Source: Anaerolineae bacterium | Lineage (GTDB): Bacteria > Chloroflexota > Anaerolineae > Anaerolineales > Villigracilaceae | Direction: 5' to 3' | Assembly (NCBI GenBank): GCA_017303655.1 | Contig: JAFLCE010000004.1 | Location: 56,207 to 120,206, forward strand | DNA length: 64,000 nucleotides | In this document: positions 1 through 8,846 of the stretch, piece by piece | How the letters are laid out: every line of letters starts with the position of its first letter | How positions within the stretch are numbered: the first letter of the stretch is position 1 | Program-made: the position numbers and the translations under genes | Notes under the pieces: generated by a model | What the model was told of the DNA's origin: nothing | What the model saw: only the letters and a program-made list of their open reading frames with translations | The model's database searches: none

Positions 1-905
1 AGAACATCCTCTTCACACGTTTTGCCAATACCATCTTCGAGCCCATTTGGAATCGCAATTACATCGACCATGTTCAGATCACCGTATCAGAAAAGGTCGG
101 CTTGGAACACCGCGCCGGTTTTTATGATGGCGTCGGCGTGTTGCGCGATATGTTCCAAAACCATCTGCTGCAAATCTTAACGCTGGTCGCCATGGAACCG
201 CCTGCCTCGTTCAGCGCCAGTCACTTGCGCAACGAGAAGGTAAAAGTTCTCAGCGCCATCCAGCCCATGTCGCCCGAACAGGTGGCGGCGAATACGGTGC
301 GTGCGCAATACAAAGGCTACAAAAACGAAGACAAGGTCAACCCAAAATCCACTACGCCCACCTATGCGGCGCTGCGCTTATTCATCAACAACTGGCGTTG
401 GAAGGGCGTGCCTTTCTATTTGCGCTCTGGAAAAAATCTCGCGGAGAAACAAACGCAGATTATTATCCAGTTTAAAGAACCGCCCACAACAATGTTTCCT
501 ATGCAGACCATGAAGCCAAACATACTTGTGCTTTACCTGCAACCCGATGAAGGCGTGCATCTGCGCTTTGAAGCCAAAGCGCCAGACACCGTCAATGAAA
601 CCCGCTCAGTCGATATGGAATTTCACTACGACGATGCCTTTGGCAAATCGTCCATCCCCGAATCCTACGAACGCCTCTTGCTGGATGCCCTACAAGGCGA
701 CGCATCCCTCTTCACCCGCGCCGACGAAGTGGAAACCGCTTGGTCACTGATCGACCCAATTTTGCAGACTTGGGATACGCATCAGACTCCGCCGTTAGCT
801 GTTTACAAACCAGGCAGCTGGGGTCCCCCTGAAGGCTACGACCTGCTCGCCCGAGACGGTCGCCGTTGGTTGAATGAAGAAGCCAGCATGATGCTGGAAA
901 AATAG
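1..905 (+). CDS. zwf: Glucose-6-phosphate 1-dehydrogenase, C-terminal part (5' end outside window)
   Basis: Oxidises glucose 6-phosphate to 6-phosphogluconolactone with NAD(P)+, the first step of the oxidative pentose phosphate pathway, in the cytosol. The frame is open from base 3, before any start codon, so the N-terminal Rossmann domain lies upstream. The visible part begins RFANTIFEPIWNRNYIDHVQ and continues GLEHRAGFYDGVGVLRDM and QNHLLQ, which are diagnostic of the G6PD C-terminal domain. About 300 residues are present, out of roughly 480-510 in the family. A strong hairpin follows the stop. No operon partner is visible on the 3' side. The family call is secure; cofactor preference cannot be read from this half. 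Confidence 0.95.
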   Translation, partial: NILFTRFANTIFEPIWNRNYIDHVQITVSEKVGLEHRAGFYDGVGVLRDMFQNHLLQILTLVAMEPPASFSASHLRNEKVKVLSAIQPMSPEQVAANTVRAQYKGYKNEDKVNPKSTTPTYAALRLFINNWRWKGVPFYLRSGKNLAEKQTQIIIQFKEPPTTMFPMQTMKPNILVLYLQPDEGVHLRFEAKAPDTVNETRSVDMEFHYDDAFGKSSIPESYERLLLDALQGDASLFTRADEVETAWSLIDPILQTWDTHQTPPLAVYKPGSWGPPEGYDLLARDGRRWLNEEASMMLEK

Positions 906-943
906 TTCTACAGAATGGGGTAAAGAACAGGTTAACAATACGC

Positions 944-978
944 AAAGAGCACAACCATGACGGTTGTGCTCTTTTATT
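944..978 (+). terminator. Rho-independent terminator after zwf
   Basis: Perfect 13-bp stem (AAAGAGCACAACC, 944-956, with GGTTGTGCTCTTT, 962-974) and a 5-nt loop, followed by a short T-rich stretch. It lies 39 bases after the zwf stop. Confidence 0.85.
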
Positions 979-1106
979 CCCGCAACCAATCAAAATAAAC
1001 TCCGTACATAAACAAGGAAAACCAACAACTCCAAGTTGAGTTGAATAGAACACTTCCTATTACTCATTGTCAAAATAAATCATATATGTTTACAAAGGAA
1101 ATTGCC

Positions 1107-2150
1107 ATGAAATCTCCAAAAATCATCATCACTCTTATCCTTGCCCTGGCGCTCGCAGCCTGCGGAACCACCACCGCAACACCCGAAGCCACGCCCATGC
1201 CCATCGTCGAAGCGTATGACACCATCATCGCCGAAGGTAAACTCGAACCGGTCTATTTTATTGAGGTTTCGCTCAATGCCAGCGGATTGGTCAGTGAAGT
1301 CAATGTGGCAGAAGGAGACACTCTCGCCACGGGAGATGTGATCGCCGCTGTGCAATCGGAAGAAGCACAGACATTGGAAGATGCACGTGCAAAAGCGTCA
1401 CTTGAATTAACGGAAGCGTATCAGGAATATCAAGTTGCTCAAAGCAAACTAGATGATTATTACGTCCCATCACAGTTCAATGGGATGACTCCACCCGAAG
1501 CCGTGGCAGCTATGTTGGAAAAGTTGAATGTAGAACGGACTAATTTTGAACCCTATCGTCATCTTGATGCAAAAAAGCTCAAACTTACAGACGAGGAAGA
1601 AAAGGGAGATAAACCTGTCCAAGGAATTGCCAAGGTCCGCAAAAAAGCATTAGACAACGCCTGGAATTTATATCGCACTGCCATCCGCTGGTTGGAATTG
1701 GAAACGAATTTCCAGAATGCACAGGTACGGCTCGCCAATGCTCAAAATGATTTCGATGCCTTACAAGATGCCTCGTATTCCGGTTTGCAAGCCGTACTTG
1801 CCAATGCAGAATTGCGCGCGCCGCATGCGGGTACGATTACAAATCTTGATCTACAAGTTGGTGAATACGCAGCCACAGGCACCCCGGTAGTGACCATTGC
1901 AGACACGTCCAAATGGGTTGTGAAAACTAGTGACCTGACCGAGATCGATGTGGTCAATATTGAAGAAGGTCAAGCTGTCACCGTCAAATTAGATGCGTTA
2001 GCGAGCATGGAATTCAAAGGCAATGTTCTTTCGATTAGTCAAGATTTTTCAGAAAATCAAGGCGATGTTGTCTATGAAGTTGCCATTCTCTTGACTGACA
2101 TCGACCCGTCGATGCGCTGGGGCATGACTGCCGTCGTTACCTTCGAATAG
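1107..2150 (+). CDS. HlyD/MacA-type periplasmic adaptor lipoprotein
   Basis: Predicted membrane-fusion adaptor that links a MacB-type ABC transporter to its substrate or to outer components. The chosen ATG has AAAGGAA 7 bases upstream; the frame extends to 1041, but nothing there looks like a start. The protein begins MKSPKIIITLILALALAACG, a lipoprotein signal with lipobox LAAC and Cys19 as the lipidated residue. A lipoyl-like half (SGLVSEVNVAEGDTL), a long helical coiled-coil hairpin (about residues 90-240), the second lipoyl half (LRAPHAGTITNLDLQVGEYA) and a beta-barrel domain follow in order. It is about 347 residues. The next two genes encode the ATPase and permease, so the three very likely form one exporter. 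Substrate unknown. Confidence 0.88.
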   Translation: MKSPKIIITLILALALAACGTTTATPEATPMPIVEAYDTIIAEGKLEPVYFIEVSLNASGLVSEVNVAEGDTLATGDVIAAVQSEEAQTLEDARAKASLELTEAYQEYQVAQSKLDDYYVPSQFNGMTPPEAVAAMLEKLNVERTNFEPYRHLDAKKLKLTDEEEKGDKPVQGIAKVRKKALDNAWNLYRTAIRWLELETNFQNAQVRLANAQNDFDALQDASYSGLQAVLANAELRAPHAGTITNLDLQVGEYAATGTPVVTIADTSKWVVKTSDLTEIDVVNIEEGQAVTVKLDALASMEFKGNVLSISQDFSENQGDVVYEVAILLTDIDPSMRWGMTAVVTFE

Positions 2151-2198
2151 CATACATCCCTAAAAGTATTTTTTCTTTAGGGAACGAAAGAGTTTTTT

Positions 2199-3341
2199 AT
2201 GGCAATTTCATTTTTCAAACCCAAAATAGATACGAGCAGCAATGACAAGCGTTCGATGATCGACTTAAGTCAGGTCAATAAGCTTTATAAAACCGCAGTT
2301 GGGAATTACCAAGCGCTTAAGAACGTGAACCTAAAAATCGAAGCAGGTGAGTTCGTCAGCATCATCGGCAAATCGGGCAGCGGCAAGACCACCCTATTGA
2401 ATATGATCACAGGCATCGACCGTCCAACAGATGGTGAAGTCTGGGTCAATGGCACCGGCGTGCATGGACTGAATGAAAATCAAATGGCACGCTGGCGTGG
2501 CAAGAACCTTGGCATCGTTTTTCAATTCTTTCAACTGCTGCCAATGATCTCAGTCATTGAGAACATCATGCTGCCCATGGATTTCTGCCGAACCTACCCC
2601 ATGCACGAGCGCCGCAAACGCGCCATGGACCTGCTCGAATTGGTGGATCTGGCAGACCACGCGCATAAACTTCCCACCGCCCTCTCAGGCGGACAGCAAC
2701 AACGCGTTGCCATTGCGCGCGCATTGGCAAACGACCCGCCAGTTGTGATCGCCGACGAACCCACTGGCAATCTCGACTCGAAAACGGCAGAGTCGGTCTT
2801 TGAGTTATTCAATGACCTCGTGGCAAAAGGCAAGACCATTATCATCGTCACTCACGACAGCGGGCTGGCAAAACGCACACACCGCACCGCCTTGATCGCG
2901 GACGGAGAGATCGTCAACGAATATGTTGCCAAAGCCATGCCCACCCTCAGTCACGGTCAACTTTTGCAGGCGAGTAAATCTGCAAAGAAAATGAATTTTG
3001 AAGCCGGAGCCATGATCCTTGCGGAAGGCACCAATGCAGATGCGTTTTACATCGTGACACACGGCACGGTGGAAGTGGTTTTACCGCGACCGAATCAATC
3101 GGATGTGATCGCGCTTCAACTCGGACCGGGAAAAGTATTCGGCGAAATGGAGTTTTTCCACGAGACGAAGCATCGTGCTTCCATTCGCGCCTCCGAGTCT
3201 TCTGCGGTGGAAGTGCTCGCCATCGGGTATGACCAGCTTTCAGAATTGCTGAATCAGTCTGACGTTACGCGTGAGGCGTTGAATCAAATGGCGAATAAAC
3301 ACAACGGTGAGAATCTATCCTGGCGGGGAGTCTCATCATGA
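2199..3341 (+). CDS. MacB/LolD-type ABC ATPase fused to a C-terminal cyclic-nucleotide-binding-like domain
   Basis: Energises the adjacent FtsX-type permease. Residues 20-245 are a full ABC ATPase: Walker A GKSGSGKT (57-64), Q-loop Gln109, signature LSGGQQQ (162-168), Walker B VVIADE (182-187) and switch His219. Residues about 260-365 add a cyclic-nucleotide-binding-like beta-roll: [22 protein letters not shown], then [18 protein letters not shown], which keeps the Gly-Glu (315-316) and Arg (327) positions of the phosphate-binding cassette. LolD/MacB ATPases normally end near residue 230-250, so the extra domain is unusual. It suggests allosteric control of export by a nucleotide or other ligand (inference). 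The gene overlaps the permease gene by 4 bases (ATGA), implying translational coupling. Confidence 0.93.
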   Translation: MAISFFKPKIDTSSNDKRSMIDLSQVNKLYKTAVGNYQALKNVNLKIEAGEFVSIIGKSGSGKTTLLNMITGIDRPTDGEVWVNGTGVHGLNENQMARWRGKNLGIVFQFFQLLPMISVIENIMLPMDFCRTYPMHERRKRAMDLLELVDLADHAHKLPTALSGGQQQRVAIARALANDPPVVIADEPTGNLDSKTAESVFELFNDLVAKGKTIIIVTHDSGLAKRTHRTALIADGEIVNEYVAKAMPTLSHGQLLQASKSAKKMNFEAGAMILAEGTNADAFYIVTHGTVEVVLPRPNQSDVIALQLGPGKVFGEMEFFHETKHRASIRASESSAVEVLAIGYDQLSELLNQSDVTREALNQMANKHNGENLSWRGVSS

Positions 3342-5731
3342 TCGGCAGCCGTTGGAAAAAAGTCTGGGCTGATTTTTGGAGCAATCGCGGACGCACCTTG
3401 TTGACCATCGTCACCATTGCGGTTGGCGCTTTTGCAGTTGGCTTCAACAGCAATTTGGGGCTATACATGAACGAAAGTATGGATGTGGACTATCTTTCTG
3501 CCAACCCATCTGAAGCGGAGGTGTACGCGTACCCTTTGAATGATGATATGGTAAAGAAAGCAAAGGAAATCCCCGGTGTGGATACGGTGGAAGGGTTCTC
3601 AAACACCAATGCCCGTATTTTGCTTGCAGATGGAAGTTATGCAAATATTATTTTCACAGCAGTAGATGACCCAAGTACTCTGACGTTGAACACACTTAAA
3701 CCTGCACTGGATGGAACGAGCATCCCGACGTATGGTGAAAAAGAGACTATTCTCGATGCAAGCGCAAGTTCATTGGGATATGAACCTGGTGATACCTTAG
3801 TGATCGAACTTGCGAACGGTAAAAAACGCGAGATCAAACTTGGCGGATATATGCATGCAGTGACAGGCTTTCCTTACAACCTCGCGCAGCAAGTCAATGC
3901 ATATGTGACCAAAGATACACTCGAATGGCTGGGCGGCGATATTGAAAATTATGGTCAGCTTTCGATCAGCGTTTCAGAGAAGCAAACCGATGCCGAGCAT
4001 GTAACGACCGTAGCCCAAGCCGTGGCAGATGAGTTGAAACGTGCCGGTGCGACTGTGTATTTTGTCAGTGTCTATCAGCCAGGACATCATTTTGCATACA
4101 GCATTACGCAGGGTGTTTTCTTTGTATTGAATGTTCTTGGTTATCTAACAGTATTGTTGAGTGGATTTCTTATCGTTAATACCATTACGGCGCTGATGAC
4201 TCAGCATACTCGCCAGATCGGCATCATGAAAGCAACCGGCGGAAGTACCATGCAGATCTTCGGCATGTATCTCGTATTGATCCTTGCTTTCGGCGTTGGT
4301 TCCTTGCTGCTCGCAGTTCCGCTGGCAAATGCCGTGGCAAAAACTATCGGCGGCGGCATGGCGCAATGGTTGAATTTCCACGCTGCACCGTATCAAGGCT
4401 ATTCAAGTACGCTGATCCAGCAAGTGCTTGTGGCGCTCGTGGTTCCAGTACTGGCGGCGATCCTGCCGATCTATAACAGTGTCAAGATCACCGTCCGTGA
4501 GGCACTCAGCGATTATGGTTTGGGTGGCAATGCCAAACCCAAAGATGATTCGGTTAACAAGTCTTCGGTGTTAATTCCACGCCCGATCCGCATTTCGTTG
4601 CGGAATACGTTTCGGCGCAAGACAAGGCTAGGGCTAACCTTGTTCACATTGGTGCTGGGCGGGGCGGTCTTCATCGCCGTTTACAACTTATGGGAATCGT
4701 TCGATCAGGTGATCGAAGATATTCAAGGATATTTTCTGGCAGATATCAACATCTCATTCGACCGCGGATATCGATACGACAAAGTGGCGAATATTGCCAT
4801 GAGCATTCCCGGCGTGGAAGGTGCAGAAGGATGGTTGGAATATACCGGCACTTTGCAATCAGACGAAGAAGAAGCAGGCACACAGATATTATTCGTCGCG
4901 CCTCCTTCGACCTCGATCTTGATCGACCCCATCATCACATCAGGTCGCTGGTTACAGCCTGGCGATGAAAACGCGATTGTGATCGGCAATCACTTGCTAC
5001 AGATCTTCCCAGACCTCAAGGTTGGCGATACATTGACCATTGAGATCGATGGCAAAGATACGATCTGGCATATCGTTGGTACCTACAGCATTACCGGGAA
5101 TGTCAGCCCGCCGCTGTTGTATGTAAACTATGAATATTTGAGCGTACTGGTTGGGCAACCTGAGATGGCATATTCACTCCGCGTTGTGACATCCCAACAC
5201 GACTCACTAACCCAAAATCGCATCAACGATCAGCTACAGGCGGCGTTCGAAGAACGTGGAATCCAGATCCAATCAACCCAATTAGGCGCAGACTTCATCC
5301 GCGACCAAAAGGCGCAGACGGATGTCCTCGTCTATTTCATGCTGGTGATGGCATCGCTGATCGCCTTTGTCGGCGGACTGGGATTGATGGGCACCATGAG
5401 CATCAATGTGCTGGAACGCACTCGCGAGATTGGTGTGATGCGTGCCATCGGCGCGAGCAATGGCGATATCCAGTCGATTGTCATCACAGAGGGCATGGTG
5501 ATCGGCATCCTCAGTTGGGCAATTAGTATTTTGATTGCCATTCCCATCACGAATGTCTTATGTTTTGGTGTAGGTATGGCGATCTTAACCGCCCCCATGC
5601 CGCCCATTTATGGAAGTGCAGGCGTGCTTGCCTGGCTGATCTTCACCATCGTACTGGGAACACTGGCTAGTGCAATCCCGGCAAGGCGCGCGTCCAGTTT
5701 GACTGTCCGAGATACGCTGGCATATGAGTAG
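3338..5731 (+). CDS. FtsX/MacB-type ABC transporter permease with two FtsX units
   Basis: Membrane component of the export system with the preceding adaptor and ATPase. At 797 residues it is a duplicated FtsX architecture. It has an N-terminal helix (about 20-40), a large extracytoplasmic domain, and a first FtsX bundle around residues 255-395. A further helix lies near 435-455, followed by a second extracytoplasmic domain. A last FtsX bundle spans about 675-795, with the typical [19 protein letters not shown] cytoplasmic loop and a C-terminal [14 protein letters not shown]. The first bundle has the matching [17 protein letters not shown] loop. The start overlaps the ATPase stop. The family role is export of lipids, peptides or drugs, or envelope remodelling; the substrate cannot be inferred. 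Confidence 0.93.
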   Translation: MIGSRWKKVWADFWSNRGRTLLTIVTIAVGAFAVGFNSNLGLYMNESMDVDYLSANPSEAEVYAYPLNDDMVKKAKEIPGVDTVEGFSNTNARILLADGSYANIIFTAVDDPSTLTLNTLKPALDGTSIPTYGEKETILDASASSLGYEPGDTLVIELANGKKREIKLGGYMHAVTGFPYNLAQQVNAYVTKDTLEWLGGDIENYGQLSISVSEKQTDAEHVTTVAQAVADELKRAGATVYFVSVYQPGHHFAYSITQGVFFVLNVLGYLTVLLSGFLIVNTITALMTQHTRQIGIMKATGGSTMQIFGMYLVLILAFGVGSLLLAVPLANAVAKTIGGGMAQWLNFHAAPYQGYSSTLIQQVLVALVVPVLAAILPIYNSVKITVREALSDYGLGGNAKPKDDSVNKSSVLIPRPIRISLRNTFRRKTRLGLTLFTLVLGGAVFIAVYNLWESFDQVIEDIQGYFLADINISFDRGYRYDKVANIAMSIPGVEGAEGWLEYTGTLQSDEEEAGTQILFVAPPSTSILIDPIITSGRWLQPGDENAIVIGNHLLQIFPDLKVGDTLTIEIDGKDTIWHIVGTYSITGNVSPPLLYVNYEYLSVLVGQPEMAYSLRVVTSQHDSLTQNRINDQLQAAFEERGIQIQSTQLGADFIRDQKAQTDVLVYFMLVMASLIAFVGGLGLMGTMSINVLERTREIGVMRAIGASNGDIQSIVITEGMVIGILSWAISILIAIPITNVLCFGVGMAILTAPMPPIYGSAGVLAWLIFTIVLGTLASAIPARRASSLTVRDTLAYE

Positions 5732-5737
5732 TTTTTT

Positions 5738-5769
5738 ACGCATCACGAAGTACATACTTCGTGATGCGT
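5738..5769. repeat. Perfect inverted repeat after the exporter operon
   Basis: Two perfectly complementary 15-base arms (5738-5752 and 5755-5769) separated by CA. The T-run precedes the hairpin on the + strand and no T-run follows it, so it is not a standard terminator. The following ATTCGTA-type bases resemble sequence in the gap before cofE near 54.5 kb, so it may be a dispersed palindromic unit. Confidence 0.7.
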
Positions 5770-5872
5770 AATTCGTAAAGAACCTCCCCACAACTTACAC
5801 ACAATTCCTCCATTTCTTTGAAATACCTATATGGCAAAATGAATTCAAGTTTACAAAATGGAGGTAAACATC

Positions 5873-6316
5873 ATGAAAAATACAAAATGGATTTGGCGAG
5901 TGCTCGCCGTTATACTTACTTTAGTCGTGCTTGCCGGGGTTGGGTTGGCTGGGTTTCGCTTCGGCGTGATGCAGTCCGCGAACCTGACTGGCGACGGAAC
6001 GGCTTTCATGTTCCATCACGGACGCGGCTTTGATAATAGTGACACAGCCATGAGATTGGGCAGTATGCATGACGGCTCTGGCTCTCATCACTCCAACCGT
6101 GGGCATGACTTTGGCGGTGGACGTGGCGGGTTTTCCTTCTTCGGTCCGATCTTCGGGCTGTTGCGCCTGGCAGTACTTGGCGGGCTGATCTGGCTGGGTT
6201 ACACCTTCTTGAAGCGCAGCGGCTGGCGAGTTGTGAACGTCAATACACGTCAACCGGTTGCTCAGGAAGCAGCACCAGTAGAACCGGAAGCCGAAGAGAA
6301 AAAAGACGAGGCGTAG
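5873..6316 (+). CDS. Small two-helix membrane protein with Gly/His-rich loop
   Basis: Uncharacterised protein of about 147 residues. The ATG at 5873 is chosen because GGAGG lies 8 bases upstream; an in-frame ATG at 5858 overlaps that site. A first membrane helix (about residues 8-30, VLAVILTLVVLAGVGLAGF) is followed by a loop rich in Gly, His and Ser (HHGRGF, GSHHSNRGHDFGGGRGG). A second helix (about 90-112) and a charged tail with EAAPVEPEAEEKKDEA come next. It sits directly before a response regulator and histidine kinase. A histidine-rich extracytoplasmic loop would suit metal binding or a sensor accessory role, but that is inference. A protein of similar layout is encoded on the other side of the two-component genes. 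Confidence 0.75.
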   Translation: MKNTKWIWRVLAVILTLVVLAGVGLAGFRFGVMQSANLTGDGTAFMFHHGRGFDNSDTAMRLGSMHDGSGSHHSNRGHDFGGGRGGFSFFGPIFGLLRLAVLGGLIWLGYTFLKRSGWRVVNVNTRQPVAQEAAPVEPEAEEKKDEA

Positions 6317-6401
6317 TCCACTGTTCGTAACGCCACACCCACACCCGGCTTGAAAGAGGCGGGTGTTTTCAATCCACATAATATCTTCACAGCATTTATG
6401 A

Positions 6402-6407
6402 GATAAT
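6402..6407 (+). promoter_or_regulatory. Candidate -10 element of a leaderless promoter for the response regulator
   Basis: GATAAT lies 6 bases before the ATG at 6414, with no Shine-Dalgarno sequence between. The predicted start of transcription would fall on or next to the start codon. No convincing -35 is visible. Confidence 0.4.
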
Positions 6408-6413
6408 CGCAAT

Positions 6414-7097
6414 ATGCCGCAAACTATCCTCATTGTGGACGACGAAAGACGCATGGTCTCGCTTTTGCAAAGTTACTTGCAGCAAGAGGGTTACCATGTA
6501 GTCACTGCATACAACGGACGGGAAGCGTTGAGCGTTGCCCAAACAGAAAACCCTGACTTGGTTGTGCTTGATATTATGATGCCTGAAATGAATGGCATTG
6601 ATTTCATGCAAGCCCATCGAGCCGAACGAAATACGCCCATCATCATGCTGACCGCGAAAGTGGAAGATGATGACAAGATTATCGGGCTGGAACTCGGCGC
6701 GGATGATTACGTGACCAAACCGTTCAAACCGCGCGAGTTGATGGCACGCATTCGAAATGTGTTGCGCCGCGCAGGAGTTAATGAACCCAAGGGCAAGGCG
6801 CTTAAAGCGTTGGATATTTCACTGGATCACGAATCACGCGAAGTGCTGGTGCGCGATCTCGCTATTGACTTGACCCCTTCTGAATTCGACCTGCTCGCAG
6901 CATTGATGACTTCACCCGGTAAAGTTTTTTCACGCCTCGACCTACTGGATGTGATCCAAGGCGTGCGCTACGAAGGCTATGAACGCACCATCGATACGCA
7001 TATCAAGAATTTGCGTGCCAAGATCGAAGCCGACCCGCGCAAACCAACTCATATTGAGACGGTGTACGGCGTGGGGTATCGTCTGCGAAAAGCATAA
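6414..7097 (+). CDS. OmpR/PhoB-family response regulator
   Basis: DNA-binding response regulator of 227 residues. The receiver domain (about 1-120) has the acidic pair Asp9-Asp10, phosphoacceptor Asp53 in VVLDIMMPEMNG, Thr80 and Lys102 (TKPF). The C-terminal winged helix (about 130-225) ends with the typical TVYGVGYRLRKA. The cognate kinase follows after a 57-base gap. Likely targets are the neighbouring membrane proteins or the exporter upstream, but no operator repeats were identified. Confidence 0.95.
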   Translation: MPQTILIVDDERRMVSLLQSYLQQEGYHVVTAYNGREALSVAQTENPDLVVLDIMMPEMNGIDFMQAHRAERNTPIIMLTAKVEDDDKIIGLELGADDYVTKPFKPRELMARIRNVLRRAGVNEPKGKALKALDISLDHESREVLVRDLAIDLTPSEFDLLAALMTSPGKVFSRLDLLDVIQGVRYEGYERTIDTHIKNLRAKIEADPRKPTHIETVYGVGYRLRKA

Positions 7098-7154
7098 TGG
7101 ATGGCGGACTGTAGACCATCAAATCGTCGTCCATCGTTTATCGTCTAAATAAAA
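7098..7154. repeat. Dispersed intergenic repeat (GACGAT-type), copy 1
   Basis: The gap between regulator and kinase contains an irregular sequence. Its reverse complement (GACGATAAACGATGGAC..., then GTCTACAGTCCGCCATCCA) resembles the gap at 21.89-21.95 kb (GACGATAGACGATAGAC..., then CAACAGTCCATTGTCCATGG). It may be a dispersed repeat; only two copies are visible here. Confidence 0.45.
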
Positions 7155-8492
7155 ATGAAACTAACCACAAAACTAATTCTCTCATTCTTACTGATCAGTG
7201 CCATCAGCACAGGCATTGTGATGCTATTAACGCGCGTCACTGCAAACCGCGAGTTTGATAATTTTATCAACAACCGCTATCAAGAAGAATTAGTAGAAGA
7301 ACTTACCTGGTATTACCAAAGCAACCAAACGTGGGATGATGTTGAAGAGGAATTTGAACGATATGAGCATAATGGAGAAGATCATGGACCCGACCGCGGG
7401 CTGGAATTCTATATTGTCAATGAAGATGGCGAGGTAATCGTGGCGGGCGGCGGGCGCACCACGGAAGAAAGGTGCAGCGCCGAAGAGCTTGCCAGTGGCA
7501 CGCCGATAAATGTGAATGGCAAAACTGCGGGCATTCTCATCATCGAAGCGCCGCTCAACCGCAGCCCGGTTGATTATGAATTTTTACGAAGGCTGAACAG
7601 ATCCATTTTCTTCAGTGCGATTGGCACATTTATGCTGGCGCTGATCCTTGGCATTTTGCTTTCGCGCAGCATTACACGTCCCATTCGTGAATTGACCCAA
7701 GCCACCCACAACATGGCGAACGGTGATCTCAGTCAACAAGTGCCAGTACGCTCACGCGATGAGATCGGTGACCTGGCACAATCGTTTAACAAGATGAGCA
7801 CTGACCTCGCGCGTTCCTTCAATTTGCGCAAACAAATGACGGCCGATATCGCTCATGAACTGCGCACTCCGCTCAGCCTGATCCTTGGGCATGCAGAAGG
7901 CGTTAAAGATGGTGTACTCGAACCTTCACGCGAGAACTTCGAGATTATTCGCGAAGAAGCCGAACGACTCGAGCAACTCGTCAACGACCTGCGCACCTTA
8001 TCGCTTGCCGATGCCGGTGAACTGGCAGTGGAATTCCAACCTGTGGATGTGAATAACTTAATGAGAGATGTCCACACCCATTACTTGACTCTCTTTACTC
8101 AAAAACGCATCACCCTTAATCTGGAGCTTGCTTCGGGTATTCTGAAAGCGAATCTTGACCCAAGCCGCTTTACTCAAGTCATCAATAATATTTTGAATAA
8201 TGCCCTGCGTTACACCCCCGAAGACGGGCGCGTGGAATTGAAAACTCAAGCTGCAGAAAACAAGATCCAACTCTCAGTTAAAGATAGCGGCGAAGGCGTT
8301 TCCTCCGAAGAAGCCCAGCATTTGTTTGATCGCTTCTACCGCGTAGACGAATCTCGCAACCGCAACGACGGTGGTTCTGGCTTGGGGCTTGCGATTGCCA
8401 AATCTATTGTTGAGATGCATAACGGGCGCATTTGGGCAGAGAGCGAAAAAGGCAAAGGCTTGAGAGTAGTGATCGAGCTTCCGGCTGGGTAA
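7155..8492 (+). CDS. Membrane sensor histidine kinase (HAMP, HisKA, HATPase)
   Basis: Partner of the preceding response regulator, 445 residues. Helix 1 spans residues about 7-28, a short extracytoplasmic sensor domain 30-148, and helix 2 149-171. A HAMP domain follows (about 172-225, SRSITRPIRELTQATHNMANGDL). The dimerisation domain carries phosphoacceptor His234 in IAHELRTPLS. The HATPase domain has the N-box NNILNNALRYT and G-boxes DSGEGV and GGSGLGLAI. The sensor domain is small with no recognisable ligand-binding fold, so the signal is unknown. A long bidirectional hairpin follows the stop. Confidence 0.95.
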   Translation: MKLTTKLILSFLLISAISTGIVMLLTRVTANREFDNFINNRYQEELVEELTWYYQSNQTWDDVEEEFERYEHNGEDHGPDRGLEFYIVNEDGEVIVAGGGRTTEERCSAEELASGTPINVNGKTAGILIIEAPLNRSPVDYEFLRRLNRSIFFSAIGTFMLALILGILLSRSITRPIRELTQATHNMANGDLSQQVPVRSRDEIGDLAQSFNKMSTDLARSFNLRKQMTADIAHELRTPLSLILGHAEGVKDGVLEPSRENFEIIREEAERLEQLVNDLRTLSLADAGELAVEFQPVDVNNLMRDVHTHYLTLFTQKRITLNLELASGILKANLDPSRFTQVINNILNNALRYTPEDGRVELKTQAAENKIQLSVKDSGEGVSSEEAQHLFDRFYRVDESRNRNDGGSGLGLAIAKSIVEMHNGRIWAESEKGKGLRVVIELPAG

Positions 8493-8500
8493 ATATTCTT

Positions 8501-8541
8501 TAAAACAAAAACTCACCTTATGTAGGTGAGTTTTTGTTTTA
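8501..8541. terminator. Bidirectional terminator between convergent genes
   Basis: Perfect 18-bp stem (TAAAACAAAAACTCACCT, 8501-8518, with its complement from 8524) around a 5-nt loop, with A- and T-rich arms on both sides. It serves the + strand kinase and the - strand gene ending at 8549. Confidence 0.88.
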
Positions 8542-8548
8542 AATTTGT

Positions 8549-8845
8549 CTATCGTGCGGCAGCCCGTTTGGCTTGCTTCCTAGTCCATACAATGACTGAG
8601 TAAATTCCACCCGCAATTGACATCAACGCAAGCGCCTTAATGATGCCGCCAGGGAAACCAAAGCCCCCGCGCTCGCCTCGTTCTTCATGTTCCTCATCAC
8701 CATCCGGGCGGAATTGTCCGCTCGGACGTCCTCCATCAAGCGACGATCCGTTTGATGAACTCGAGGCATTCACAGCCGCGTACATTAATCCGCTAATTAG
8801 GGAGGCGACAACTAAAATGATCAGAACGCGCAAGAGAGTTTTCAT
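8549..8845 (-). CDS. Small membrane protein with charged Gly/Glu-rich loop
   Basis: Uncharacterised, about 98 residues. The ATG at 8845 (MKTLLRVLIILVVASLISG) is preceded by AGGAGG, making it the best start. One N-terminal helix or uncleaved signal (about residues 3-22), a hydrophilic loop (SSSSNGSSLDGGRPSGQFRPDGDEEHEERGERGGF) and a second helix (about 62-84) before a basic tail (RKQAKRAAAR). The layout mirrors the small protein at 5873. It lies one base downstream of the DUF4405-like gene, so the two probably form an operon convergent with the two-component genes. Function unknown. Confidence 0.72.
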   Translation of the reverse strand: MKTLLRVLIILVVASLISGLMYAAVNASSSSNGSSLDGGRPSGQFRPDGDEEHEERGERGGFGFPGGIIKALALMSIAGGIYSVIVWTRKQAKRAAAR

Positions 8846-8846
8846 G

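Noticed and set aside
712-1053. Open frame on the - strand inside zwf
   Set aside because: It is antisense to a conserved gene and its terminator, and lacks a recognisable protein or ribosome site.
2155-2181. Hairpin CCCTAAA...TTTAGGG between adaptor and ATPase as an attenuator
   Set aside because: Stem of seven AT-rich pairs with a loop full of T; too weak to claim.
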